In this document: in pieces, positions 40,755 through 53,270 of the stretch
Numbering within the stretch: the stretch's first letter is position 1
Layout of the letters: each line of letters starts with the position of its first letter
Assembly: GCF_032854445.1 (NCBI RefSeq)
Contig: NC_088300.1
Span: 54,036,984 to 54,100,983, forward strand
Direction: 5' to 3'
Length of the DNA: 64,000 nt
Source: Liolophura sinensis
Taxonomy: Eukaryota; Mollusca; Polyplacophora; Chitonida; Chitonidae
Program-made: the position numbers and the translations under genes
Notes under the pieces: model-generated
What the model saw: the letters and a program-made list of their open reading frames with translations, nothing else
Database searches by the model: none
What the model was told of the DNA's origin: nothing

Positions 40755-41290
40755 ACAAAGTGTAACCGATGCATTATGTATGCATATACTGCATGTGCAC
40801 ATTACACAGCTGTACGTTACTGACGCAGTATAACCAATACATCATGTACCCATACACTGCATGTGCATACTGCACAGCTGCAGCTTATTCAAATTGTGTA
40901 ACCGATGTATTGTGAACGCATTCTGCATGTGCACATTGCGTATCCGCAGCTTATTCACCTCATGTAACCCATGCATTATGTATGCATACTGCGTACGCAA
41001 ATCGCACAGTTGCACCTTATTCTCCTTGTGCACATGTGCACATTGCACACATTGGGCTCATCGCGCAACTACAGCTTATTCTCGTTTTGTATCAGATGCA
41101 CCTTGTTCTGCAGCCCCGTAGCCACAGGAAATGCAAATTACAGCTTATTCACGGTGTGTAGCAAATGCACTTTATATAACTGTAGCTACAGCTCACAGTG
41201 TGTAGCGTTGTCAAGGTGCGCAGCTGTAGCTTATTCGTAATGTATGACAGATACACCATGTAAGGCTACAGCTTATGTAGAGCATGTACC
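40755..41290. repeat. Degenerate tandem repeat, about 60-65 bp
   Basis: Repeating cagcttattca...gtgtaaccgatgcattatgt followed by catactgcatgtgcacatt with steady drift, near 40760, 40820, 40880, 40945 and 41010 and on. The last units are shorter. Confidence 0.75.
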
Positions 41291-41324
41291 TTTATAAATC
41301 AGCATCACCTTGTTGTTAAGCCAC

Positions 41325-41690
41325 AGCTCGATCATCTTGTGCATCTACAGCTTGATCATATTGTACAACCACACATTATCATGTTGTACAACAACAGCTT
41401 GACCATATTGTACCACCAGAGTTTGAGCATGTTGTACCGCCACAGCTTGAGCATGTACAGCCACAGCTTGGTCATGTTGTACACCACGGTTTGATAATGT
41501 TGCCTACCTATAGCTTAATCCTGCTGTACAATGACAGCTTGATCATCTTGTGCACCTACATGTACAGCTTGATCATGTTGCACTCATGCAGCTTGATCAT
41601 GTTGTACACCTACAAAACTCGATCATATTATACAGCTAAAGCTTCAGCATGTTGTGGAGCTACAGCTTCTGCTTAGACTTAAAGCTTGAT
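41325..41690. repeat. Degenerate tandem repeat, about 24 bp
   Basis: Many copies of cagcttgatcatgttgtaca with variable linkers, directly following the longer-period array, with which it shares the cagctt core. Confidence 0.85.
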
Positions 41691-41699
41691 ATGTTTAAA

Positions 41700-43226
41700 C
41701 ACCGGCAGTATAGCATACCCTGAGCACGACTTTCCGTTCAGTCATGTAGTTTAGTTTATAGTAAACTAACATAAACGATATTTAGCTATACGTCGTATAA
41801 AGAGACAGAACACGTAAATCTGGCGGCAGTAAGAGTAAGAAATGAAAATGGATTAATAGAGATATGACATTTAGCTAGTAAAAAAAACTCTAGTCCATAC
41901 GAGATATTTTGATAGATATGGAGATGACGTGACAGCGCTGAAATTGAAAGTGGTTGACATAAGAAAAACTTCAGCTAAGTACCGAAATGTATTTTCATCT
42001 AATTATTCTTCTTTTTTTACGTAAAGAGTATGTTACGTAAAGAGTATGTATAAAGACCTTAGGACGTATCAATCTTTCGCAAAGATTAGACATTGAACAG
42101 TGACACCCTAAGTTCTGCATAGACATTTCCATCATTATATCAAGGGGGCCAATATCCCTAAATTTATAGCTAGCTGTATTCTGTCGAAAAAAGATTGTCC
42201 CGTTCAGGAATTTTCTCAAGAAAAGGTTCTGTTAAATGTATTTATTTGTGTGGCTCTTGTTCATCTCCACAACCAAGAATTCTATTAAATCTGTCACCCC
42301 ATACCTCGACCAAAGTTCCGTGCCGCCTCACGTGACTCTTGTTTGTTTGCTGAGATTTTCGACATTATTTGAACACATGGTGCTGATGACACTGGAATGA
42401 CGACACCTGACGTGACACTTCATACACCTGGTTACAGTATACTGACATCAGACTAACCAGTACCTGACTTATCCCCTTATGTTGGGCGAGGAAGTGCCAA
42501 ACTTCTCAAGTATTAAATTCTTGCAGGGTGAATCGAAGGGAATCAATTACATGACAAAGTAAAACAACACTACTCTCAATTAGATGACGTCCATATTGTT
42601 GATAACGCCTACTCTTTTTCTGTGTGTGACGGATGATAAGCTATTTACGACTTACACTAAAAAATGTACGCGATAAACAAAGAGTTGGGAAACTTCTTTT
42701 AAACAAGTCAGAAATTCCAACGACATAATGAGAATCATCTAGACAACATGACAGCTTGTATATTTTACCCGCTCATTGATGATTTATCATTCAAGATAGA
42801 TCCTATTTATTATAATTATGTATACAAATAGGTCTAGGATTTTTTTTATTCCTTTCAAAACTATACCAGCACATGACAGTTGTCAAGGATTCATCGACTG
42901 TACATTTTGGTATTATATGCGTGGCATTATAATCTCGGATATATACAGTCCGACAAATATAGAAGTGACTTTGTTAATTGACATCTCAGTTGCTGACACC
43001 TCAAAAAATGATAGCGAATATATGTCAGTTGAACATTTGTATACCAGGTAGAAATGCCCACTGAGATGTATATTTGCATGCGGGAATGCATAAAGCGACG
43101 CAAGTAGTTCATACAGGTAAGACCAGGCAGTTGCACTGGTTGTGATGTCTTTGTTAAAAATGATTTACAAAGTCATCCCTGTATTTCAGTGCAGTTTATG
43201 TTAGCATGGTAATACTTCAGTTTCAT
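41700..43226. other. No gene seen
   Basis: AT-rich. The small ORFs are not recognised and lack supporting context. Confidence 0.4.
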
Positions 43227-43238
43227 AACACATATATA

Positions 43239-43595
43239 CCTGCCCAGATAGCCGCTTTGGGAGCGGTAGATCTAGGAACAATTCTGGGTCGAGTCACACC
43301 TAAGACTTTAAAAGAATCTTTAAAAGACTTTAAAGTCGTTTGGCGTTCAGCATGAAGGGGATAGTGTAACGACTGGTTAACCCGTATCAGTATAATGGCT
43401 CGGGTGGGGCGGCTTACTTGCCTTCGGTAAGTCGTCTCAGTAAACCAGCACTAGATAAAAGAGCGGTGGAAATCCGCCCTGCGACAAGAAGGCACATTAT
43501 ATATACCCTAAGGATTCCTTCGTTGTCATATGACTGAAAAATTGTTGAGTACGACGTTAAACTCCAAGCACTCACTCACTCAGTCACTCACTCAC
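43239..43595 (+). repeat. SINE family C, longest copy
   Basis: Starts ctgcccagatagccgctttg and has a B-box-like ggtcgagtc near 43289, suggesting a tRNA-derived head. The body includes cagtataatggctcgggtgg, ttgccttcggtaagtcgtct and gcggtggaaatccgc. The tail is tcatatgactgaaaaattgt, gagtacgacgttaaac and a (cact)n run. A possible imperfect target duplication is aacacatatata (43227-43238) and aacacatgtaca (43596-43607). Confidence 0.82.
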
Positions 43596-43607
43596 AACAC
43601 ATGTACA

Positions 43608-44384
43608 TCCCGTTACAGACTAAGTATAATGTATGCTATCCACTTGGGCGTTATATAATTTGTCGGCTTTACCATGCGATTAGTTTTTATTACACTTATT
43701 TCGCCACTTCAACAAATGTGTATAAAACTCAACCTGCAACTCATTTATGACCTTTTGTGGTGATCACCACGATTTAGGTATAACCTATAGGACTTTTTCG
43801 GCCTTGATGAACTGTAAAGTTTAACCTCCAAATGGAAAAACAATTACAGTATATGTTTGCAGCATGCAGCCCAATACCAGGAATCGTAAAATAATGTATT
43901 CCGTTAACCATACATTAAACCGTTACGTGTTTGACGGCGTGTGATTTGCATCAGATGAGCGCCGCGCCAACCACTGGATGTATGGCCGACAAAACAATTC
44001 AAGGAACGCTCAAGATTGACAGTTTTGAGACGTAATCATTATGAATTATGTGAGAAAAGTTGAAGAAGATGATATCTCCAGAAGGTCTATGAGCTTAGGA
44101 TAAAGTCGCTCAGATAGGTGATTAATTATTGCTAGTAATTAATATCAGCAGCGTGTATGTGAAAATCACCATTATTGATGAAGGCGTTTAATATGCGCAC
44201 AAAGTTGTCTTTTTCATGACAAAAACTCAGATACTGAAGTATGGTATATTTCAAAACAACTGCGAGTATGACCCTTTTCAGAAAAAATAGATCTATGTAA
44301 TATACAGACAGTAAAATTAATACTGAAAGAGAACAACAAAATGAGGATCATCAGCATACTGTATGATTTTTATATTATATATGG
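43608..44384. other. No gene or repeat recognised
   Basis: AT-rich sequence between the C-type SINE and the first copy of dispersed repeat family E. The ORFs here are short and show no motif I know. Confidence 0.4.
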
Positions 44385-44575
44385 ACGTGTGCGTCGAAAA
44401 AGACATTCGTATATCAGCCGTAAACCATGATGGACGAACCTGGTCAATCGCAAAGCCAATTTCCAAAACGACATTTAACACAAACTAAGAAAGTATATAA
44501 AGTACGAGTTTAAGACAGAATCATGCAATGAGAGAAGCAGTCAGCAGTTTTCATTGACGTTGGTATATAAATTGT
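44385..44575 (+). repeat. Dispersed repeat family E, copy 1
   Basis: Contains gcgtcgaaaaagacattcgt, caatcgcaaagccaatttcc, aagaaagtatataaagtacg and gcagttttcattgacg. Copies recur at 47208-47390 (reverse) and 52915-53065. The element type is unknown; the two longer copies also share a tail beyond the cga...taaacacaaac segment. Confidence 0.75.
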
Positions 44576-44589
44576 CGATGATGACTTGT

Positions 44590-47100
44590 GTATGTCAGAT
44601 ACGCTTTGACTGCAGCTGTTCATATATCCAACTTGGCGTTGTAATTCAACACGATGAATATACCGTCCCGGGTTATGAGGAATTAGACACAATCGTTAAG
44701 CAGAGCGCCAGAGATTCTGAACGCTCTATCCATATTTATGTAAAAGCTTTCCTTTTTTAATAACCGGCCACGTCATACATCTTGTTAAGAGTGCAGCTAA
44801 GGTGAAAAAAAAAACAAGTACACGAATAGTTACGAAATATATATGGACGGCGAAAATTATCTACCATAAAAATTCAAGGAAAGAAAAGGATAGGAAAGAA
44901 ATTAATGAGACCAAGTCACTGTTTATAGTTATAAATGGAAATATCATGGTTGGGCTGTGTAATTTTGAACAAGATAGTGATGTAAAATAACAATATATCT
45001 TTGGCCTTGTTCTACAATTTTTTGTTAACTTTATCACATTGGTTAACTAACTTGTCTTACGTATTGCGTAAAATTAAAACATAGGATAATGTAAAGTCAA
45101 ATTCTTGTTTTAATTCCATAAAAAGACCCTCTATTATTTATAACAAAAATGACGCCGGTTAGATGGAAATATTTTTTTCGCGGAATTTTTCCTGAAATTT
45201 TTGACAATCCATCAAGTAAAAACATTGCAACCTTTTTACTGTTTGCCATCGAATTGACCCGTGCTGACATAGACTAATAGATATGTTAAAAAGAAACATA
45301 GAGAAAGTGTCAAGCCCGGACCAGGTGCTTCCAAGCTCTGTATGACAGCTATGACACCGTGTCAATATTTGACATTTTCCATTCTTATACTACCCTAAAG
45401 GACACTTGAACTGCGCAATTGAATTAACCGCATTTAAAATATGCTTTAAGTTTTGCTTGTTTGCTAGATACAGTCTTTGTACGAATTACCAATACCAGTC
45501 ATGTGTGTTTTGAATCAAAAGAATAATGCGATATGTTATCGCGCATATTTAAGTTTTTTTACACGCAAGTTGTCAAAAAGTTTTGCTTCTGCGACGTCAT
45601 ATTACTGCCAGCTGCGTTTTATGCTATTCCCGTCGAGGTATTGTCTAAGGCAATATCTGCGCCGTGTTACATTACCTCACGACGAAGAATATAGCTGTCG
45701 TAATTATGAATTCGTAGTATTACATCAGTAATCATTTTGGTCTATATTATATATACGAGGATGTAATCTTCGATTCAAGGTGTCGTTTTTACGACTATCG
45801 TGTTTGTGCCGAACGTTTAGAAGTATTTGGTTGGATCACCTGATACTGTATTACTAAGTTTGTTTTAAAAAGTTGATAAAATGGTGTCTGTATTGAGTCT
45901 CTTCCATTTTTTTTTAAATTATTGTATCATTGAGGCAGGACATTTCCCCGGCGCCCCTAATTAGAAATATCCATCCGTCTTTAACGATAACAGATTGCTC
46001 AGAGAAATGAATATTCATGATGCGAGAAATGAAAATCAGCTGATTTAATACAATAGATATCATATCCAGACACATGCACGTATAATAAAAGGATGTACTT
46101 CAGCGTGCCAAAACACCCACGAACACAGCTCAGTGACAGGAGTCTTTTTGTTCCTCATTGTGACAATATTTACACCTTCTTTTGTCAGTCATCTTGCTCA
46201 TAAATAGTCAAGTGTTCAACCAATCAACAATCAGATCTGCTACATGAATCAATGGCAAGATTCACATTGTTGAAAGAAGGCAATGTGAAAACCATACTTA
46301 AAGTCAGTGTAGAAAGAAATCCTGCTGATTTTGTGTTATTTGCACAGGTCTGTAATCTGGAAACAGGTCACGCCGTGTGGAAACAACGGGATAGGCAAAA
46401 TATAATGTTCTTTATACATATGATTAATGTTTTAACACGTGGCTAATTGGTGGAAAACAGTGTGTTTCTGTTTTGTGATCTTGGTTGGCAGGTGTTTGGT
46501 CACTTCCGAGTGTGAACAGGTGTATAGCCTCTGACACCGCCACTCAGTGGCATTTTTTGTGACTAATAATTTGTGTAGGCGTGCGTCCCACGATCAACAA
46601 TATATAAACAATGATGTCATTGTGTCCCTTGCTTACACGGTAAATAAACCAGGTTATTGCTGTTGGTAGAACAGGGTATTAGTGTGATGGGACAACCTGG
46701 ATAACGCCTCTACGTGGGATGCGGAAGCTGTCGCTATAGTGCATTACGTGAAGTCAAGAATAGACCAAAATTTCTATAATGCTAATTCCCCCATTATCCC
46801 TTTTTCGTATTTACTTTTAAGGTTACAGTCTTGAACATAGTAAATTGAAGGTTTTCTTCGTAAAACTGTATCTTGTAAATGTGAACATAATAAATAACAG
46901 TATAATTTTTAACATACTGGTTTAGGTGTCAAAAAGCATTCATAATGCATGTTCTCCAATAACGTACCCTTCTCCTGTGAAAATGAAGAGCAAAACACAT
47001 GTCAATAATTACATTGACATATACGATTATTGAACTTATACTGAGGGACTTCTTATAGGCGCTCTGCTTCATATGTGTGTCTACCATGCTTAACCTGGAA
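44590..47100. other. About 2.5 kb with no gene recognised
   Basis: AT-rich. ORFs are up to about 84 codons with no known motif. I see no repeat arrays. Confidence 0.4.
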
Positions 47101-47105
47101 GTAGA

Positions 47106-47106
<1 letters not shown>

Positions 47107-47197
<91 letters not shown>
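47107..47197. repeat. (AT)n microsatellite, about 90 bp
   Basis: Pure alternating ta. The Tyr-Ile repeats in ORFs on both strands are artefacts. It lies directly against a copy of repeat family E. Confidence 0.97.
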
Positions 47198-47201
<4 letters not shown>

Positions 47202-47207
47202 ATCATC

Positions 47208-47390
47208 ATTGAAAACTGTTGAGTGCTTCTCTTTGCACGAATCCGTCCTAATTTCGTACTTTATATACTTTCTTAGTTCTCTGGTGGTTTGTGTTCTGCG
47301 AATTTGCCTTGCGATTATTGAGCCGGGAGGTCCATTGTGTTTGTCCGCTGGTATACAAATGTCTGTTCCGACGCTTAGATTTGTACATAT
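47208..47390 (-). repeat. Dispersed repeat family E, copy 2 (reverse)
   Basis: On the minus strand it reads gcatttgtataccagc-like sequence, tcaataatcgcaaggc, aactaagaaagtatataaag and caacagttttcaatgatg, matching 44385-44575 over most of its length. Confidence 0.75.
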
Positions 47391-48290
47391 ACTAGTCCAC
47401 ATAAGATGTACCATCTGGAGAGTCTGTAGTTTCCTGTACAGCCTTAGATATATATAAATGGTTTAAAGCCCGCAGATCAGCAATATACCATTTAGTGAAT
47501 GAGAAAGATCGAGTCTGATGAAGAATACTCTTTAACAGTTTCTTGATAGTCGTATTCATGCCGAAACAAGTATAGGTCAGCCAAGATAGATTCTGTCCCT
47601 TAACGCGGTAATAGGAGCAACTAGGTGTCAATGTTTACACAAAGATAAACATAATAACATGTATATGAAAAGCTGTATTAAAATAACGTCTAAGATGCAT
47701 TTTTATTGCATTATCATCAAATATAACCATTGCATGAATTTACATTTACACAATGCTAAAAAACCAATCTTTCTAAGTGAAACGTATGTTTGGAAAAGCT
47801 CTAGTTCCTATACAGTCAATGTATTTTATGCGCAACAATGAAAAGATAGCTATCTGTTCTTAGCTGACACTCAGGTGCCATCTCTCAAAAGTGCTCAGCA
47901 GGTTCTAGCTGGAAAGGTGCTTCTCGGGCCCAATAACTCCTTAGTTCCACACCTGTTCTACGTTAAATTACTTACACTCAATGAACCATTCAGTATTCTG
48001 GTCAATGAAAATACAGCACGGGCCAAAAGAAGATTATTTCAAAGTCTCCATGTCCCATCTGTGCTTGCCACCATAGGATGTATAATCCACATGAACGTCT
48101 GTTCGCCCACATGTCTTGGATGTGCACAGTCTATCCATTTGTTATTTGCGTCTAATCATAAAAGAGCCATCGTATAAGGTGATATTTCTAAATAACATGA
48201 GTAAACCTTCAGTAAGAAAAACACGTTCCAAGGCCAAAAGTGTACACCTTTTTCAAACTTAAAATTTAGAGTCCGAAAAACTGCAGCATG
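47391..48290. other. No gene seen
   Basis: Includes a 100-codon plus-strand ORF (47875-48177) that matches nothing I recognise. It has no clear splice or promoter context, so I leave it uncalled. Confidence 0.4.
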
Positions 48291-48297
48291 CACAGGG

Positions 48298-48440
48298 ATT
48301 AAAACCAGAGCAGTGACGACAGTGTGATAGCTGGCACGTGGTTACATTTATAGTACCAGTGAAATCTGGCCACTTGTCAATTTACGTTAGGGTTTTATTC
48401 CAACTTATTCCAATACATACCCATGCAAATAAAATTTAAA
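48298..48440. mobile_element. Partial copy of the long-TIR MITE
   Basis: ttaaaaccagagcagtgacg, acagtgtgatagct, accagtgaaatctgg, cttgtcaatttac and gttttattcca match the left half of 39418-39530 in order. The right terminal repeat is not visible, so the copy is truncated. Confidence 0.7.
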
Positions 48441-51400
48441 CCGCTCAAGGAAAAGATCCAGCTCTACAATGGGCCAAACTTCCTAAGGTGGTTCACGGAA
48501 ATTGTAATTGTGAACAGCTAATCAAATCTTGTATAATATTTTTTGATTTTATTCACTTTTATGGATTCTATTTACTTTGAAAGTTTAACTGTGTGTATTT
48601 CTCCAAGAGTACAACATACATACTTGAGGAATCGGAGTATAATGCACGTAAGTCCAGTGCCGTTTAAACGCTGAATAATGCAGCCTAACTGCTTGTCACT
48701 CTCGTTAACTTCGAGGAAATTCAAGAGATCCAATCGTTCCCCTGTGTATTTAAGGCTGTCGGGCAATGTTGGAAGGCTGTTCGTTTGCCCAGACAATGGT
48801 TTTCACCATTTTCCCATCATTAGGTAACAAGCCGAAGCCATGTTGCCCAAGGCACTTGACCACTGCTTCATGATATCCTATTGACAGAACTGATTTACTG
48901 GTTGATTTTACTCATTTTAAAAATCTTTTCTCGATAGGTTTGGATACATAAAGATCATTTTGTGCTTCAGTCCATATAACAGTGAAAGAAATTTCTTATG
49001 CAAAATCTTTGCAAATACAAATACACAATTCCAGGTACTAAATTCGGTGTATTGCTTAATACTTAACAGCTAACAGCGCTGCGGGCTCAGTGGCACCATT
49101 AGTAACCAGTAACCCTTTAACCATGGAATTTATCACTGTACATAGATATTATCATGGCAATTCATACCTACAAGAACAAAAAAATTTTCAATATTTAGTC
49201 GAATTGAGGAAGCATTAATTTCTTGTCATATTTTACATGGAAATAATGTTGCCTAGTATGCATAAACAGCACAACATCCAGTACGAAAGTCCGCCAGTCA
49301 ATGTCTGATTGATGAGGAATATGGTAGTACAGAGAACAGAGGTATATAAAGGGTATGCCTTTCAGAATGATGTCTGAAATGTGACAAAATTCATGAATGG
49401 TGCTTGACAAAATGTTTCAGTGCGACACCACGTGCTCAGCCAGCACTTGGGGTTATATGCTGAGGTAGACTAACCACTTTGTAGCCAACCTACTAAAAGT
49501 GTATGTTACAACATAAAACCGCTGTTACTGCGGCTGATCGTGTAGAGATAATGTCAATCCGCAGTCAACATGATGATACAGCATGCAGAAATCTTCATGT
49601 TTTTCAAGTAATGCAATAGAACGCTTTCTTGTAACTTTTTTCAATAGGACATTACTGACGGCTAAAACGTTATGGCGCAACGTTGGTGACGAAAATGTTA
49701 GGGGACAAAAGAAGTTCCGTGAAAGGATGCACTGTTTGTTGGAGTGATGGCATGACAAGTGACATCACGGCCACAAATGTGTACCTTGTCTAAGCATCTA
49801 CAGAGATCTTAGCATGTGTTGTGTTGTATACAGTTGCTTGTATATTACATAATTCTCCTGTTATTAACCAGTGGGTGCCGTGGGACTGTAACATAAGCTT
49901 ACCTGTGCAGGTGTTGTCTGTATGAGGCCCCTGGGTAGGCCTACAGTCCCGGGTGAGCAGTATAACACCTGTGTTTTAACACCTGGACGTTACCGTAAGC
50001 TCACGAGAGGCGAGTAGTGAGGCAGTGCGTAGGTCTTATCTCGGTTATACACGACTATTGTTCAGGCTCGTCAACAGGCATCATCCCGCTTCATTAACAT
50101 ATGTCACCGAACTATTTCATTTAAACGATTCGCCCGTTTAATGTACTCCGCGAACTAAATCATTCTGGATTTACGACAGCGTTACAAATTCACCGCGAAC
50201 AACTGGGAAAAAAGCTCTCCACGTCCGATCCGGATTTGAGGAACACACTTTCACGATTTGCTCCTGTTCCATTTAGCTTTTATAATTCAGCCAGAACTTG
50301 TTCACCTGACAACGTCTTCTCCAAACGAGTAGTGACAGGTAGTCTCGTGGCGAAAAAATGCAGGCAAAACAGAAGAGAGTGTTTAGGCGTGTGTTGTAAA
50401 GACATAAATAGAGTGTCATTAAACAGATTATAAGAGCGATCTCGGTCCACGGGATACACGGGATGGTTGTATATGTTATATGACAAGTGAGAGTCGTTAT
50501 TCTCTCAGATGTACTTTATTACAGGCTTATGATTAAGCTATTTGAGTTATGCAATTCTTTGTAGACGCATAAAAATGCCTGAACCCCTTTAAATTAGGGA
50601 CCAAGAGAATTAATTGATGTGCTTCACACGATAGCCATTAGCTGATCAACTAGTACTGTGATTTCCAATCTATTTATATCAGCGTACGACTAGGCGAGCC
50701 TTGATGGACATCTGTTTGATAGTTAATCAGATTCTGCCGATCTGTGTATCTACACACGTGTTTGATGGTACTGTTACGTGATACTGTTTACTCAATGAAT
50801 AGATAACATTGACCACCTTCGAAAACCTGGCCCAAGCTGTATACACCAGTTCTGTCTATGATAGGCCTGTGTTGGGGTAGCTGGTAAATAAATTTGGCAC
50901 TTTTCAGTGTTAAAATATTAATTAATGCATTTAGCACACAACATGCATTTATTTATATTTATACATATGTAGACGAAAGAGTAGTGTCTGACAATCAGTA
51001 TATAATTAATGTATTTATTTCTTCTTTTTTTAGTGTTTAATCCTGCTTCCGATTTTTTCTGAAGATATATTTAAAGGTCATACGTGTAGAAAACCACTCA
51101 AAGCTCTGCGGAAACCACATTACAACAGTCAAGTGCGGAGGAGGCGAAACAAAGCAGCGGGGAAACAAAGGCAATCGCAATAGATTGATTAAACGGAACA
51201 GTGCCCTGGAGAAATATTCACGAATGTGGAGTGTGGAGAAAACGAAACAAAGCAAAAGGGGAGTCAATATTGTCATCATAGATTGAAGAAATCTAACAGT
51301 ACACAGACAATTGACACACAATGTCACGGACTTCGGTGAAAGCCCGATTTTCATGACTACGAACATAATTGAACTTAAAGCACACAGGTATTCATCACTG

Positions 51401-52914
51401 CTTTGTTTATGAATTTTTTCTCCACCATCCATATGTTTTTTAATATCCCAAAAAGCGAGGACTGTGTGATGACAGGCCTAGCTGTCAAAAATATAAATCA
51501 TGTAAATTATGTAAAGCCTAACTGGCGGTGATATGTAATTATTCTATAGTACCCTGTGTGCAAGAGAGAAATGTGAAAGGAAGTACAACTCTACATCCGT
51601 ATGACTTTCTTCACAAATAGTACTTTAAAATAAGACGCTTTCTTTTAACTTTCTGTGCACACACAACGCCTTCACATTTAAGTCAATATCAGTGAGTCTT
51701 TTGGTGAAGAGAAATTGAAAATCATGTAGTTAGGTATCTAGAAATTCACATTCTGAGCTATTTTGTTCTAGTAATTTCAATCATAAATGTAGGCCTACAA
51801 GCCTTACAGTAAAATGACTTTTATCTAGTGCAGGCATTTGGTAATATAGCCTACCAAGTGTAAAATTTTCAATATTGACTCAGTTATCTGCTCAGTCATC
51901 TTGTTTTGCTATTTATTGCATGGACCTTTCTCGTAGGAAAATGATGCAAGATTTGTCTTCTAAGCATCTGGCTTTCATTTGCCTTGTATAAGTCAATGGC
52001 ATATTTAGTGTACCTTTACTTATCTTCAAAAATTGCTTCGTGCATGTAATGTTTTTTATAGAGCCTTTTATAAGATTAAAATTCTACAAATAAAATCCTA
52101 TATGCATGTGATGTCCAGATGTCCGATTCATTGGAAGTGAACGGCTGAAGTTATTGGAACAAACCACGTGTCTCTGATTCAAAAGCAATATCGCACATTC
52201 TTTGATCACGCGCTCTTGTATCATTCTTGTGAATATTTATTAGACCCCAAAATATCTACTTAAAGAATGATCAGTGCTTGGCACTTGCCGTATACGGACG
52301 AAAATTTTCTCCCAAAGAAAAAAATTCGAGGCCATTTAGTGTGTTGAAGGAGTCTCATAAGCCTTACAATTTCAGCTGTTCTTTTTTCACATTAAACTTG
52401 TGTACAATTTTTAAAACGTAATCCATAACGTATGTACATAATTCATACATACTTCATGAGGCTGGGTTTACAGTATATATGCGTGCTGATGTGCCGTGTA
52501 TTTCCCTATACGTGTTACAGAATGCAGCCTGCCTTTTTTTTGCAATATCTATGCATGACACATAATTGAGATACCGCACGTGATAATAAGTCCTTGTCAG
52601 AGATGCACACCTTTTCCAGTGGCACAGTCTATAGGCCACAGGCTATTTTATCAATATGAAGATATAAACACGATCGTATAGTGATGGGCCGTAAGAATTC
52701 CCGTTACAAGCACTCCATCATTCGCAACCCTGTAGTCTGTACAGTTTCAAGTCGTATAACTGCGTGATACCACATCCGCCTAATGCCTAAAACACTATAC
52801 TGGTACCCTGATAAATTATATCTTATCCATTTTTCCATTGATGGGAACGGGTCGTGGCGGAGTGTTTTACAGGGCTAGTCTTTCAGCCGTATATATTAAC
52901 AGCCCTGGTCTTTC
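48441..52914. other. About 4.5 kb with no gene recognised
   Basis: AT-rich. A short inverted pair, caggtgtt and aacacctg, lies at about 49909-49968. No gene, RNA or array is supported. Confidence 0.4.
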
Positions 52915-53065
52915 AGCCGTATAGATAACCACCCGAGGTATACTGGTTCAATGTCTGTTCGTCGAAAAAGGCATTCGTATACCAGCCGTCAGTCAGTATA
53001 TGGACATTCCAGGTGAATAATTACAAGGCCATTTCCCAAAGCGACGCTAAACACACACCACGAAA
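52915..53065 (+). repeat. Dispersed repeat family E, copy 3
   Basis: gttcgtcgaaaaaggcattc, gtataccagccgtc and caaggccatttcccaaagcg then cgctaaacacacaccacgaa match the first part of the copies at 44385 and 47390 (reverse). Confidence 0.75.
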
Positions 53066-53099
53066 GAAAACCACCATGACCGTGGGTGCACTCTAACTT

Positions 53100-53270
53100 T
53101 CTTTGAAGACCACTGGCCATCCACCAATATGGTATGCATGTATCTGTACGTCACACTTGGGAAAGTTCGTCAGTAACTTGCCAAAGGCCGTTTTCGCCGT
53201 GGTCTCAGGTTTCCTCCACCATTAAACTGAAAAATCTCGAGTGTGACATTGATTGGTAAAATATACGCCG
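53100..53270 (+). repeat. SINE family B, partial
   Basis: accaatatggtatgcatgta, cacttgggaaagttcgtcag, taacttgccaaaggccg and tttcctccaccattaaactg, with a decayed tail (ctcgagtgtgacattgattg). Confidence 0.75.

Noticed and set aside
47077-47457. ORFs with long Tyr-Ile repeats on both strands
   Set aside because: They are translations of the pure (AT)n tract at 47107-47197. Nothing on either side resembles a protein.
50236-50433. 65-codon Arg/Cys-containing ORF
   Set aside because: Short and without family motif, signal peptide or context. Not distinguishable from chance.
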